Program-made: the position numbers and the translations under genes
Shown here: piece after piece, positions 23,602 through 35,700 of the stretch
Layout: the number at the start of each line of letters is the position of its first letter
Position numbering within the stretch: the first letter of the stretch is position 1
Notes under the pieces: model-generated
What the model was told of the DNA's origin: nothing
The model's input: only the letters and a program-made list of their open reading frames with translations
The model's database searches: none
Assembly: GCF_009938225.1 (NCBI RefSeq)
Contig: NZ_AP019658.1
Span: forward strand, 930,001 to 994,000
Direction: 5' to 3'
DNA length: 64,000 bases
Source of the DNA: Vibrio ponticus
Lineage (GTDB): Bacteria > Pseudomonadota > Gammaproteobacteria > Enterobacterales > Vibrionaceae

Positions 23602-24040
23602 TATCAGTCTCCTGTATTGTTTCGCTAACCAAAGGCGATAAGTTGATGTCGATAAAGCAGGTATTAAACATTTCTGACTCTTCAATGGTGAACATCGGGG
23701 CTACAGGTACAGAGTCTGCAAAATACTGGGTCATCTTGATGTAGTTAAATGTGCCAACCTCTTCCATTTGGCGCTGCGTTGAATTGAAGCCGTAGTTACA
23801 GCCATTCTGATAAGAGATAACCCTCTGATCGATATCAATAACTTCGGATTGCATTATGACTTCGCGAATTAGATTCGCATCCACATAACTACTTTCCATT
23901 ACATAGCGATATTTCTCATCATTGATTTTCACTAAACCGGTCTCTGGCATAATTGCCTGAACAAATGCAATCAACGTAGCAATTACCACCAAAACGATAA
24001 CCGCTAAGGCTGATGAAATAGCAGAAACAAATCCAATCAT
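23594..24040 (-). CDS. Second single-TM periplasmic protein of the secretion cluster
   Basis: The 148-residue protein has one membrane segment at about 10-30 and a periplasmic domain of about 115 residues containing two cysteines (81 and 128) that could bond. Unlike the next gene product, its membrane segment (ALAVIVLVVIATLIAFVQAI) has no acidic residue, so it is unlikely to carry protons itself. I do not recognise its family. It begins directly after the HlyD-like gene's stop and overlaps the ExbD-like gene by 8 nt, so it is surely part of the same operon. It may be a divergent MotB/ExbD-type or SiiA-type partner, a sensor, or a lid of the channel. Confidence 0.65.
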   Translation of the reverse strand: MIGFVSAISSALAVIVLVVIATLIAFVQAIMPETGLVKINDEKYRYVMESSYVDANLIREVIMQSEVIDIDQRVISYQNGCNYGFNSTQRQMEEVGTFNYIKMTQYFADSVPVAPMFTIEESEMFNTCFIDINLSPLVSETIQETDNE

Positions 24041-25279
24041 CTACCACACCTCAAACTTAATATCATTTGGTAATACACTTAAGATAAACTCCATTACGTT
24101 AATTTGATCATCAATAACGAAGACTTGTACATCGATGCCCAAATTGAGGGACAAGTCTAGAAATTCTTGGTCCGGTTTTATGGTGACACGATAATAACGT
24201 TTACCATTTTTATTTTGTTCATCGTAGGCAATTGAGTCAGAACTTAATTCAACTATGGTACCGTTAAATATCTCATTAAAACCGGGAGAATTGATTTTTA
24301 GTTTCACTTCGCGACCGATACTTAAAAAATGACGATATCGAGAGTCAAACTTTGCGGTGACCTCCTGAGATGCGCCCTCTTTTTTAAGTACGAACATCTG
24401 CGCCGCCTCTTGGACGAAAGTACCAACCGCCAAACCATCCGTAAGCTCTAATATACTGCCGTTTATTGGTGACCGGATGACTGACTTTTTCTTTTTCTCA
24501 GCCAGGAGCTGCTTCTGGTAGCTCTTTTCTGTAATTTCTGACTCTAACGACGTTATTTTCTCATCCAATGTGAGTAGTCGCTCTGAGCGACGCATTTGAA
24601 ATACCATCAGTTTGTCGTCGAGGTTTTTTTTCGCTTCAAGCTCAGACATCTTGAATGAAACTAACTCGCTATTTAGATCTGAAATTTCGGTTTCTAGATC
24701 ATAAAAGCGAATTGTCTCGCCTTTTCCTCGGCGTAGTGCGCCTTTTTTCTTGGTGAGAATTTTGCGTTTTTTCAGCAGCTCATCGGCTTTCTTTTTGCGC
24801 TCCAATGCCAAATCAACCAGGTATTTCTGCTCTTGTAAGTAGTCTTCATAAAAACTCAGGATATAAAGACCACCAGCCCCTGCTGCATGAGATTCTTGAT
24901 CACAACCGTAGTCAGAATGAGCAATTGGCGAAGCTGAAAAACGGTCACTGACTAAAAAACAGCGTTCGTCTTTATGTTGCGTAAGCAATCTAGAATTCTG
25001 CTCAAGCTCAACGGAGATTTGCTGCAATTGGTACTCATCAACCAAGTTTCGATAGCGCAGCATTGCCTGCCCAACTTGAACTTTGTCGCCTTGAGAAACC
25101 ATTAAATCAACAATGTAGCTACTTGAGGGCGCTTTAAGAGAAACGTTACTCTCTTTGATCCCAGTTAGACCAGAGCCTGGGGCAACCACTTCAACTTGTT
25201 TGAACAACAAGATATAGCCTAAAAGACAGGCAATCAGAGCACCGACCGCCAGCTTGTGTCTCTTTTGAATTAGTATCAT
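24041..25279 (-). CDS. HlyD-like periplasmic adaptor of the type I system (SiiD-like)
   Basis: The 412-residue protein has a short cytosolic N-terminus and one membrane segment (about 9-27). The first lipoyl half-motif lies around 49-77 (APSSSYIVDLMVSQGDKVQV), a long charged coiled coil covers about 150-275, and the second half-motif covers about 277-312 (VIRSPINGSILELTDGLAVG). A beta-barrel region follows. This is the membrane fusion protein layout, bridging the ABC exporter and TolC-like channel. An insert near residues 105-135 holds two cysteines. It starts three bases after the TolC-like gene's stop and abuts the next small gene, indicating one operon. Confidence 0.87.
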   Translation of the reverse strand: MILIQKRHKLAVGALIACLLGYILLFKQVEVVAPGSGLTGIKESNVSLKAPSSSYIVDLMVSQGDKVQVGQAMLRYRNLVDEYQLQQISVELEQNSRLLTQHKDERCFLVSDRFSASPIAHSDYGCDQESHAAGAGGLYILSFYEDYLQEQKYLVDLALERKKKADELLKKRKILTKKKGALRRGKGETIRFYDLETEISDLNSELVSFKMSELEAKKNLDDKLMVFQMRRSERLLTLDEKITSLESEITEKSYQKQLLAEKKKKSVIRSPINGSILELTDGLAVGTFVQEAAQMFVLKKEGASQEVTAKFDSRYRHFLSIGREVKLKINSPGFNEIFNGTIVELSSDSIAYDEQNKNGKRYYRVTIKPDQEFLDLSLNLGIDVQVFVIDDQINVMEFILSVLPNDIKFEVW

Positions 25280-25282
25280 GTT

Positions 25283-26650
25283 TTAGTAAATCTTTTGTGA
25301 CTTGAGCTCCATTAGTGAGTAGAGCTGGTCATAAAGGTTTAACTCCATGTTGAGTAGTGCAATTTCAGACTGATTGAGGGAAGAAATACTTTCCGCAATA
25401 TCAAGGTAGGTCACTTTGTCAGTGAAGATTTCATTCTTCTGGTTTTCAATAAGTTCTCGGTTGATACGTAGTTGCTCGACCAGATTGTCGCGCTTCGCTA
25501 GGGTATTTTCATAGTCCAGTGTCATCGCTTCGATCTTTGCCAGCAACTTTTGCACATCATTGTCATAGCGTTCTTTCTGCGCTTTAAACAGTTTTACTGA
25601 CGCTTCTTGATCCGCGGCAGTTGCGTGGTTGTAGAGATCAACCGTGACCGTAACTCCAACATAAGACTCATTGGTATCGCCAGGCAAAAATGAATCTTCC
25701 CCGCCATATAAAGCAACGCGGGTCTCGTTAACCAAGTCGACTTTAACGCGCTCTCGTTGCGCTTTAGCACTCTTTAAAGCTGCCTTAACTAAATAGTCCG
25801 TAGAACGCAGTGAATAGTTGTCTTGAACTAATGTATCGCTTTCAAACTGAGTCACATCTGCATCAAGAACCGAGAGTACTTTGTTATAGTCAAGACCGAT
25901 TTTTTCAGTTTGCTCTTTGCTGTCAAACACCACACCGGTCTCTACTCGTAGATCACGAAAATACTTATCAATGTTGGAGACCACCGCAAATACTTGTTCT
26001 TCAAAGCGAGACTTTGTTAGCTCCACTTCCATCGCGTCTGACTGGGTTGAGACCCCTTCTTTCGTCGCATTCAACTGTTTCTTATAGAAGCTTTCTAATT
26101 CAATGCGAATGAGGTCTGATTGACGTTCGAAATGACGGGTTAATTCAATGCGAGTTAAGTACCTCAGTACGGTGTAGTAAATCTCTAACTCTTTACTTTT
26201 AAGGTTCATTTCTCCTGACAAACGATTGTTCTCACTCGCGTCAATACGTTCACCGACACTGGAACCCCACACTTTAGTACTGAGTTTAAAAATACCTTCC
26301 CCCGTCCCATCAGGGTCTGGGCGAGGATCGCCGTAGTACTCTTTAAGTTCAGAAGAAAGTGTCGCACTGGGGTAATAAAACTTCTCTTCCTTGTCTTGCA
26401 AAATTTCGCTCGATTCGAGCTCAAATTGCAGTGCTTTATACTCATGAGATACCGCTAGTGCTTGATCTAAGATCTCGACAAAGCCTAAATCATAGGGTCG
26501 AACTTGCGAAGGCGTTCCACTCTGAGAAGCGGAAGCTTTAGTATTGACTGGTAGTGTATCGACCAGCTCATCTGCGAACACAGAAAGTGGCATTAGAGAG
26601 AGTGTCGCCGACATTGCCACGACAAGTTTTGTCTTCTGAAAAAAGTTCAT
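25283..26650 (-). CDS. TolC-like outer membrane channel of the type I system (SiiC-like)
   Basis: The protein is 455 residues from ATG 26650. That start gives a proper signal peptide (MNFFQKTKLVVAMSATLSLM ending near Ala-Asp-Glu), whereas the longer in-frame start at 26761 would overlap the adhesin's 3' end and bury the signal. The mature part has two related long helical halves of the outer membrane efflux protein family, ending in the helical stretch TYLDIAESISSLNQSEIALL. It should form the trimeric outer-membrane duct for the giant adhesin. It lies 67 bp after the adhesin's stop and 3 bp before the HlyD-like gene. Confidence 0.86.
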   Translation of the reverse strand: MNFFQKTKLVVAMSATLSLMPLSVFADELVDTLPVNTKASASQSGTPSQVRPYDLGFVEILDQALAVSHEYKALQFELESSEILQDKEEKFYYPSATLSSELKEYYGDPRPDPDGTGEGIFKLSTKVWGSSVGERIDASENNRLSGEMNLKSKELEIYYTVLRYLTRIELTRHFERQSDLIRIELESFYKKQLNATKEGVSTQSDAMEVELTKSRFEEQVFAVVSNIDKYFRDLRVETGVVFDSKEQTEKIGLDYNKVLSVLDADVTQFESDTLVQDNYSLRSTDYLVKAALKSAKAQRERVKVDLVNETRVALYGGEDSFLPGDTNESYVGVTVTVDLYNHATAADQEASVKLFKAQKERYDNDVQKLLAKIEAMTLDYENTLAKRDNLVEQLRINRELIENQKNEIFTDKVTYLDIAESISSLNQSEIALLNMELNLYDQLYSLMELKSQKIY

Positions 26651-26717
26651 AGTGTTTCTTATCAATCCTTGAGTAAAACTAGCGAGCGTGTCACCGCTCG
26701 CTACCTCGATCAGAAAT

Positions 26718-29700
26718 TTAGATAGTGAAGTCGTCCACTTTCGTTTCGTTGCCCGCAACATCGGATATAACGATGTCTACCGTTTGCCCACCCGTTATGT
26801 CGCTAACCGACCAACTACCGTCGGCAACCGTCGCTTCGCCCAACTCATTGCCTTGCTGGTCAAATATTTCAACGATATCTCCATCGTCTGTCGCTAGACC
26901 AGACAACGTTGTATCACTGTAACCAATACTATCGGGTATAATAGTTGGAGCTTGAGTATCTAGGTGGATAGTTCCTGAGTCGTTGCGTGTCACTTCACCA
27001 TTTTGACTTTCGGTTAATGTGTAGTCGTTATCTCCTTCTGCCAAGGTCAGCAATTCACCGTTCTCAGCACTATCTTTGGATAAATCGATTTTCCACTCAC
27101 CGTAGGAATCGACCTGCGTAGAAATCTTGTCTCCTGCAATCTCAAGAGTGATCTCTGAATAGGGTTCAGCTCGACCTTCGAAAGTTGGCTGTTCCTCACT
27201 AGTGACACCGTCTGTTCTATACTCGCCTGTATCGGTTGAACGCGTTAGCTCATTATTAATAAATGGCATTTGTTCGCGTGAGTCGTAAGTTAACTCGAAC
27301 TCTTTGTCAGATGAGTTTCCTGCTTCATCTGTCGCCGTAAGTTTGACATCTACCGTCTCACCATCGACTAATTCATCCGTGAAGTTGAACTCCCATCGAC
27401 CGTTGCTATCAACAGTGACATCAATAGCATCAGCGTCACCAATTTGAATGGTTAGTGAAACATCTCTATCGTTAAGCACTCCAGACAACTTGCCACTCTC
27501 GGTATTCCACAGAACATCATCGGTAAGGTAGTCGATATCACCTTCGATTTTTTCCATCGCGATAACAGGGGCGAAGGTATCGATTAGCATATCTTCTTCA
27601 TAGTGGGTATCATTGCCCCACTTATCTTTGATAATCACATCGATTTCATATAAACCATCATCAAACGTCCGATCAGGGTTAAAAGTCCACGTTCCATCAT
27701 CGGTAACTTCCACTGTCTCAATAATGCTTGGATTTAATCCGTTGCCAGATATGATAATAGTCACTTGAGCACCAACCTCTGCACCAAACCCCGAAATAAC
27801 CGGTTTACTTTGACCGATATGTACCTTGTTATCCTCTGTATAGGTAACGCCAGTATCTAGGTCTGTCACTACAAACTCTGTAGTTAAATGAGTGCCTGTA
27901 GCAGTCGTTTTTTCATTAACGCTGACGATAAATTCAGTTTTAATATCATTGCCTGCATCATCAGTCGGGGTGTTACCTGCTTTATCCTTGTAAACGAGCT
28001 CTATTTTATACTGACTTGCGACACCATCAGTGTGAGGGAGTAGATCTCTGAGCTTAATTTCAAACACATCACCACTCTTAAGTTCATCAGTGCTATAGTT
28101 TTTGCTCCACGTCCCATCTAAGCTGGAAATCTTGACATAGAACGCACGTATTCCCTCTCCATCTTGACTGTTTTTATCCACTCGAACTGAGAAATTTGGA
28201 TCATTGGTATAGAAAATTTCTAAGTCAGTATCCTCATGCTTGTCGTCGCTCTTATTGCGATAGGAAACAACCCCATTTTCATAGATGCTTATTTGTGGGT
28301 CTGGCATTTTGTCGAGCTTAGTATCAACAGTAAACTTAACGACTCTGTCATCCGCTGTGTTCCCCGCTTTATCACTCGCTTTGATAGTCATCTCATAGCT
28401 ACCGTCAGCGTAGATATGCCCCTCATCACGCACATAGGTAAAAGCAGTACTTTCTGCATAGAAGGTTTCCGTATGCGTGTAGCCGTCTGGCCCCGTGATA
28501 GTTATTTCAATTAAGTTATCTTTCTCGGTATAGATCTTAACCTCAGGATTTGGATTACTAGTATTGTGAGTCCAATGCCAGCCATCTTCCTCGATAAAGT
28601 CAGCTGTTAACGTAATACCCGAATCAAAAATTACCGTCGAATTTTCCGTAACGACATGCCCCACATCATCAAGTGCCTGAATCATAAATGGATATTCAAG
28701 ATCTGGCATAGGGTCGGTAGTAATCGACCACGTACCATCTTGTTCAACAATCGTCTTATATTCCACACCATGAATCGTAATGCGAATGGTATCGCCAGCT
28801 GTAGCTCCCTCACCTTGGAAATAAATCTCTTTGGCGTCATTGGCATCATTGACTACATAAATTGGATTGCCATTTTCATCTACACCGGTTTGTTCAACAG
28901 TGTTGTCTTTATCTGTCTTAGCAAGAATCTTCCAAGTACCAATTTCTGGTTCGGAGGTTCTGATGCTTAAGTCCATCTCTATTGGGTCACCAGACAGATT
29001 ACCGGCTTTATCTTGTGAGGTTACTGCGACGATAAAGGTACCATCAGCTTGGTCGCCTAATAGTTGACCCGGTTCTGGTCGGTAACTCCATGATCCGCTA
29101 TCACTGACCTGAGTCGACACAACGATAAAGGCATTGCCGCTCTTCTCATATTTTCCACTCGTTTGGTTATAGACAGACTGGTAAACCTTCAAATAGATAT
29201 CTGCACCCGGTTCACCTTCACCCGTTATAACAGGATTCGCTTCCATGGTTTTGTTATCGGTCGCCACTGCATCATCAAACACTTCAATATCACCAGTGTC
29301 TGACGCACCATCCAATCCGATAGTGACCGTCGGTGGTGTTTTGTCGTAAACAATTTCTTGAGTCACTTTCTGATCGTCCGTACTCAAGTGGTTACCCGCT
29401 TCATCAGTTACGGTAAACTCAACCGTATATTTACCTTCTAGATACCCTCCATTTGGGTCAACGGGTAACAAGAAGGAGATATTGCTGCTGTTGGTTTGGT
29501 CCACCTCCACGTCCAGCGGTCCGCCAACAATATTCCCCTCTTCATCGTAGAGCGTTGCGGTAATCGTGTTATCTGCTTCGGTTAGGCATTTAAAGGTTAA
29601 GTAACCTTCTTCACCATCGACTGAGGTGAGATCTTTAGTAACAAAGTCGGTGGATTCCCCACTATCGTTTTCCAAGCTAACTTGGAAGTTGATTGCGGTT

Positions 29701-32700
29701 TTCACACGCATTACACCTTCAAACGAATCTTCGTTTCCTGCCACGTCGTTGGTGACTAAATCGAAGTTGTAAGTGCCATCTTCTTGATGAGGTAAAGTGT
29801 ACGACCAATCCCATACGTCGGTTTCACCAGTACGCTCCACCAGAGTAATTACACCACCGTCAACCGCGATAGCTTTTTCACCACCTTGTGCAATGTAGAA
29901 TTTTTGACTGCCGTTCAGCAAAATATAAGCGTCATTAAAGTCGCCTGTTAACGTTCCTTTAAAGGTCGGCGAATCATCACGGGTAATATAGTGCGCCGTT
30001 TCTACTGCATCATCTGGTCCCGGAGTAATATTGTTAGCATCTGCAACAACACCGCCCTCAATTTCTGGTGTGACACGGTCAATAATGATTTGACCAACAC
30101 TACCACTCGGATATTTATTTGGCTCTTCTGGATTGAAGCCTGTCATATTGCCAGCTTCGTCGACACTTGTGATCCAGTAAGTGTACTCAACACCATCTTC
30201 TAAGTCGCTCGCAGCAACGGTAAAGCCACCGCTACTGTTGGCTGTATAAGATAAGTCTAATGCATCATCAGAGTCGTAACTTTCTCCTTTCTTGGTGAGA
30301 ATAACTCTGACTTCTGCTCCGGGATCAGTCTTACCACTAATGTTGAGAGTTTGGCTGTTGGTTAAACCATCTTCACTACCTTCAACTTGAACGTTAGTAA
30401 GCGTATTTTGCGTATCGATTTCTAATCCGTTCAAGCTATTTGATGTGTAACTGTCATCTTTAAAGTCAACACCATCCTTACTTACGTTAACTTCAATATC
30501 GTACTTACCGTCTGGAAGGTAATAGTTGCCCGTCGCGAGTTGCTCATCTGTTACTGAAGCATCAATTGGTTTAAATTCACCCGCTGAATCACTGTTGTAA
30601 GTGCCAAAATCACCACTACCAAATTGCAGCTCCCATGTACCATCGATTTCTGCTGTGGTGGTAAACGTCACTTTCTGTCCGTTAACCATTAAACTGACTG
30701 AAACCGTTGAGTAAGGTGTTGCTTCACCGTAGATTTTCGGGTTGGTAATATTGGTTAAGGTATCTTCTAACGTAGACGAGTTCGCGTCATCATCGAGGAA
30801 TACAGTCACCGGCAATTGATTTGGACGTATAGTAATTTGCTCTTGAATGACGGTTTCGTTACCCGCTTTATCCGTCGATACTAAGAAGATATCGTGGATA
30901 CCGTAAGGCATTTCATCGGTCGTAATAGTGTACTTACCAGTACTGATGTTAACTATATCCGATTTGAGCAAGTTATCTGCTGATATAGAACCGACATAAA
31001 TTGATATAGTCGCTTGGATGCTTTCTCCATGGAGATTCAATGCTTCTGATTGACCTGTGAAGGTCAACGTTCTGTCACTGGTGATAATTTCTTGGTCTTC
31101 ACCAAGTATGAAATTGCGTGCAACCGTTTCCCCATCTTCAGTTACCAACAGTTTCTGCAAGTCATCGTTAAAGACTGGTGCCTCAGTATCGACAAAGAAG
31201 TCGCCAGTCACTTTGTCACTATCTGTTGTCGCGTTACCTAAATGGTCTACCGCGCTAATTTCATAGCTGTACTTACCGTCCGGGAACGGAATTGGATTAT
31301 TCGGATCTTTGTTACTTGGATTGGTCGCAGTAATTGTCCAATTACCCTGTTCGGTAGCATTGGTCGACTCTTTCCAAACTTCCTTACCGTCTTTGTCAAA
31401 GATAGTGACGGTTATTACTGCATTTTCATCACTGGTACCGGTGAATTCTGGTTGTGGATTAAACGTCCAACCATCCTCTGGGTTTGCGGTATCTGACGTA
31501 AATTTGGCTTCCAGTTCAACGCTTCGGTCGATTTCTAGTACTGTTTCAAAAGCGTCTGATTCATTGCCTGCCTTATCAATTGCAACAATTTTTATCTCAT
31601 GGTTGCCTTCGGTTAAGGACTTCGACAAGTCGCCCAACACGAAACTAAAGTCGCCATTGCTGTTCTGGTCTAGTACATCTTCAATATTTAAGCTGATCGC
31701 TGCCGTTGACTTGCCATCAATATAGAGATTAATCACCCCACCGTAGATTTCAGAAGGATCGATCTTACCGGTAATGGTTAACTCATCTTTGACGGCGTTA
31801 GTGAGCCACTTGTCGTCCGTTAGATCGAGCCCATTAGCGTCACCCGATGAGACCAGTGTAATATCGCTAATTTCAGGTGGCGTAGTATCAATACGGAACT
31901 CACCTTCAGCGGAGGTGCTGATATTGCCCACTTTATCGGTAGAAGTGACATAGTAATTGTACTTACCATCGTCACCAAACCAGTTTTCGTTACCAACAGT
32001 CATTCGCCACTGACCATCACTGCCGACAAGGTCTACCGCCGAGTATTCAAATACATTGCCCTTACTATCCTCTATGAACAGTTTAATTTGTGAACCTTCT
32101 TCCGCTGTCCCCTTGAAGTTCGGCGTCGTGTCACTCACTAAGTCGAGACCAGTAATACCATCATAATGATCAACCCCAGAATTGAGCTCAACCGTTGGCT
32201 CAACGGGCGCGGTAGTATCAATCTCAAATTCAAAGTTCTGAGTGGTCTGGTTGCCCGCTGTATCTTCTGCCATAACAGTCACTGTCCAATGACCATCTGC
32301 AAGTTGATCTATGCCATGATTGGCATCACTTAAATCGAGGAACCAAGTACCATCAGCATTCTTAGTCACTTCTAGATCCGTGTATACCGTGCCTTCACCA
32401 TTCGAAAGCTCTACAGAAATTTGGTTAACATCGAGGTCGGTTGTACCTTCTATGGTTGGCGTCGCAACACGAATTATGTTGTCAGTCGGGTTGATGTCAC
32501 TTTCGGTCAAACTGCCATCAACGCCGCTCTGGTGGTCAACTTTATCTTCTTCGGCAAGTTGAACGGTTAAATTAATCGTCGAGTCATTGGTTACCTGTTG
32601 TACAAACGATTCTTCGTTTTTGTTGCCTGCTTTGTCATACACGTCAACCGTAAACTGATAGGTTGAGTCTGCATCCATAATGCTGTTAGCACCTTCACCA

Positions 32701-35700
32701 AACTGGAAGTGCCATTCATCACTATCTGCTGTTGTGTACTTGGTGTAAGTTTCGGCATCGAAATCAGGATCAATCTGCGGCTTGCCTTCACCATCAAGTA
32801 TCGGCTTGCCGTCTTCATCAAGCAGAAGTTTATGCACGGTAATGACCACGGTTGCTTCGTGTTCCGCCTTACCTGAAATTACCGGATCATTTTCTTTGGT
32901 CTTCCAGTCCCCAACATCACCGGTATCGTTGACCGCATCATTATCACCCCAAGTCGCTGGCATGGTGACTTCTGTGACCGTGTTAGGTAGTACTTTATCC
33001 ACCACGACTTTAACATCGTCGCCAGAAATTTCGCTGTGGTTACCCTCAATATCCCACGCTTCAATTTTGTAAGGAACGTCTGACACACCGGTTAAACCGA
33101 GACTGTCGAACGACACCTCCCAGCTCCCATCATCATTCACGGTAACAATTAGTGACTGCTCCTGAGCATTATCACCAGGATACAGGGTCACTTTGACTCG
33201 ACTGCCGGCATCATTGTCTGTCACTGTACCTGAGAATTTAAGTACGTCATTGTTGGTATAGCCATCATCACTGCTGCTACCGGAATCACTTTCTGCCGCA
33301 AGTTGTCCTTCTACAACCACTTGTGTATCTATCTCAAACACACTCTTGTCTGTAATGGTCACGTTGCCCGCTACGTCCGTTGCTTTGACATAGTATTGGT
33401 AATTACCTTGAGCCAGCAGGTTAATGTTGTCACTTGTCAACTCCCAGCGATTTTCACTGCTGTTCCATGTGATTTCATTGTCTGTAGAGCTGTAGCTTTG
33501 GATTAGGTTATCGTTTTCATCCAAGATAAAGAATTCAACCGCGGCATCACTTTCGTTCAAGTCGATATTGAACTGTGGTTTAGTCACGCTGGTCTTGTCA
33601 TCAGAACCAAAACCTAGGTCTGTACCGCTCACTGCAAGATCCATGGAACTATCTGAGCCGAGATCTAAAGTGACATCTGCAATCGACAAACTTGGTGCTG
33701 TATCATCGATCACCAAGGTTTTCTCAAACGAGTCTTTGTTTCCATAGTCGTTACTTGCTTCAACTTTGTAGGTGTATGCACCTTCTGGCAGCGCTACATC
33801 ACTTAACGTCCAAGAGCCCAAGTTGGTTCCATTGTCTGTGATAACTACACTGCCTTCAGTATCGGAATCGAACTGTTTGTAAACAACGCCATCTTTATAG
33901 AAGGTCACAGTCACGGTAAACTGCGCATCATCAGGGGTGGCAATTTGACCTGTAAAATCAGGCGTTAGATTATTGGTGATGCCATCACTTTGATTCAGAC
34001 CTGTATCATTTTCCGTATCGGACTTCAGGCCGTCACTATCGTCAAGTGCTGGATCTTTAAACTTGATGTCGAGGTTGTTGTTGTCGGCATTACTGTCATA
34101 AACCGCAGTGTTCCCCGCAATATCGGTAACGGTTACTTTGTATTGATAAATATCACTGAAAGTATCGTTTGCTTCACTAATAAGACCATCAGCGGTGATT
34201 GACCAGTTGCCATCTTCATCCGCGATGACATAGTACTTACCGTCATGCAATTCTATTCCATCGCCCGCTGCATTCGGGAAACGTAGAACCGTTCCTCGGT
34301 CAAATTCTATATAGATACGCGAACCAGGCTCTGCATCACTACCTTCAATGACAGGAGCAATAACACTAGTTTTGTTATCGTCGTTGTTGGGACCGAGATC
34401 GCTACTTGCAGCAAGATCAGCAATGATTGAAGTTTCAGTGTCAATGGTGACTTTGCCATCATTCAGCACCGTTACATTACCTGCTACATCGACCGCCGTA
34501 ATGATGTAAGGCTTATCAACTTGGTCAGTTAGTGTGACATTGTCACGTGAAATAACTGATTGTGAATTTGTACCAAAACCAATCACTTCTTGTAGCGGCT
34601 GCGACAGGTCAATCTCCCAATCACCATTTGACGCTGAAGCTTTAAAGGTTCTACCGTCAATGGTTAGGTAAATTTCAACACTCTCATCACTATCAGCGAT
34701 AGCAGCATTGATACCACTGTATTCGCCACTGAATGTTGGTTGGTTATTGTTGGTAATACCATCATCAGCAGCAAAACCCGTATCGTTGGCACTGTCACCT
34801 GTGACAAAACCGCCGTCGACCTCTGGAGCGCTGTTATCTACCGTGAAAGCGCCTGTACTGCTATCACTGTTACCGGCGATATCAGTACTGTTCACCACGT
34901 AGCTGTATTCACCTTCAACAAACGTTGGCGCAGTTCCAGTTGGTTTGAGTAGATTGCCATCTGATAGATCGATTTCCCAATCCACTTGAGTATCAATCTG
35001 ATCTGCTGTTGGGTATGGAAGCGTTAGTTCATAATCATACTCGACACCGTTATGCGTAACGGTAATCGTAATCACCGAACCCGCTTCCGCCTTACCAGAA
35101 ATAATCGGATTATTATCACCGTTAGTATTGGTTAGATTGTCATCATTATCTGCACCAAGATCTGTTGAGCTGTCTAAGTCAGCGGTGACTGTGGTTGCAC
35201 TATCGAATACAAACTCGCCGATATGCTCATCTGGGTTACCCGCAATATCTGTGACCGTGACTTTATATTCGTAGCTGGCTCCTTGCACTGGCGCGAAGGC
35301 AGTTAGACCATCGCCTTCACCCACGGTTAATTGCCAGCTCTGGTTGAGTTGCGATTGATCACCATCTAGCTTTTTGTTGGCAACTTTAACAAACTCTCCA
35401 TCAACTTTGATGTAAATGTCTACCGTTGCACCGCCTTCGGCTTTACCACTGAATTGAGCGACATTAGCAGAAGTGATTTCAATCGCGCTGTCACCTGCAG
35501 CTTCATGACGATCACCAGTCACATTTGCCAATTTAACATCTGTCAAATCAACATAAGTATCGACGACCAAACTGCCCGAATCAGTTTTACTATTGCCCGC
35601 TGGATCAACCGCGATAATTTCATAGCGGTAGTCACTTCCTTGATTATCAGGATTTAGTTTCAAATCTGGGAAACTCGTTGTAAATTGGCCAGATGGAACA

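Noticed and set aside
23602..23685. Longer N-terminus for the ExbD/MotB-like protein
   Set aside because: It lies within the previous gene and would put 28 basic residues before the stator-type membrane segment; the ATGAATGA overlap start is more natural.
21287..24040. Zorya-type anti-phage defence (ZorA/ZorB-like motor with long tail)
   Set aside because: There is no ZorC, ZorD or ZorE-type gene, the tail ends in an EAL domain, and the neighbours are type I secretion genes.
26651..26761. Longer N-terminus for the TolC-like protein
   Set aside because: It would overlap the adhesin's 3' end and place 37 residues before a clear signal peptide.
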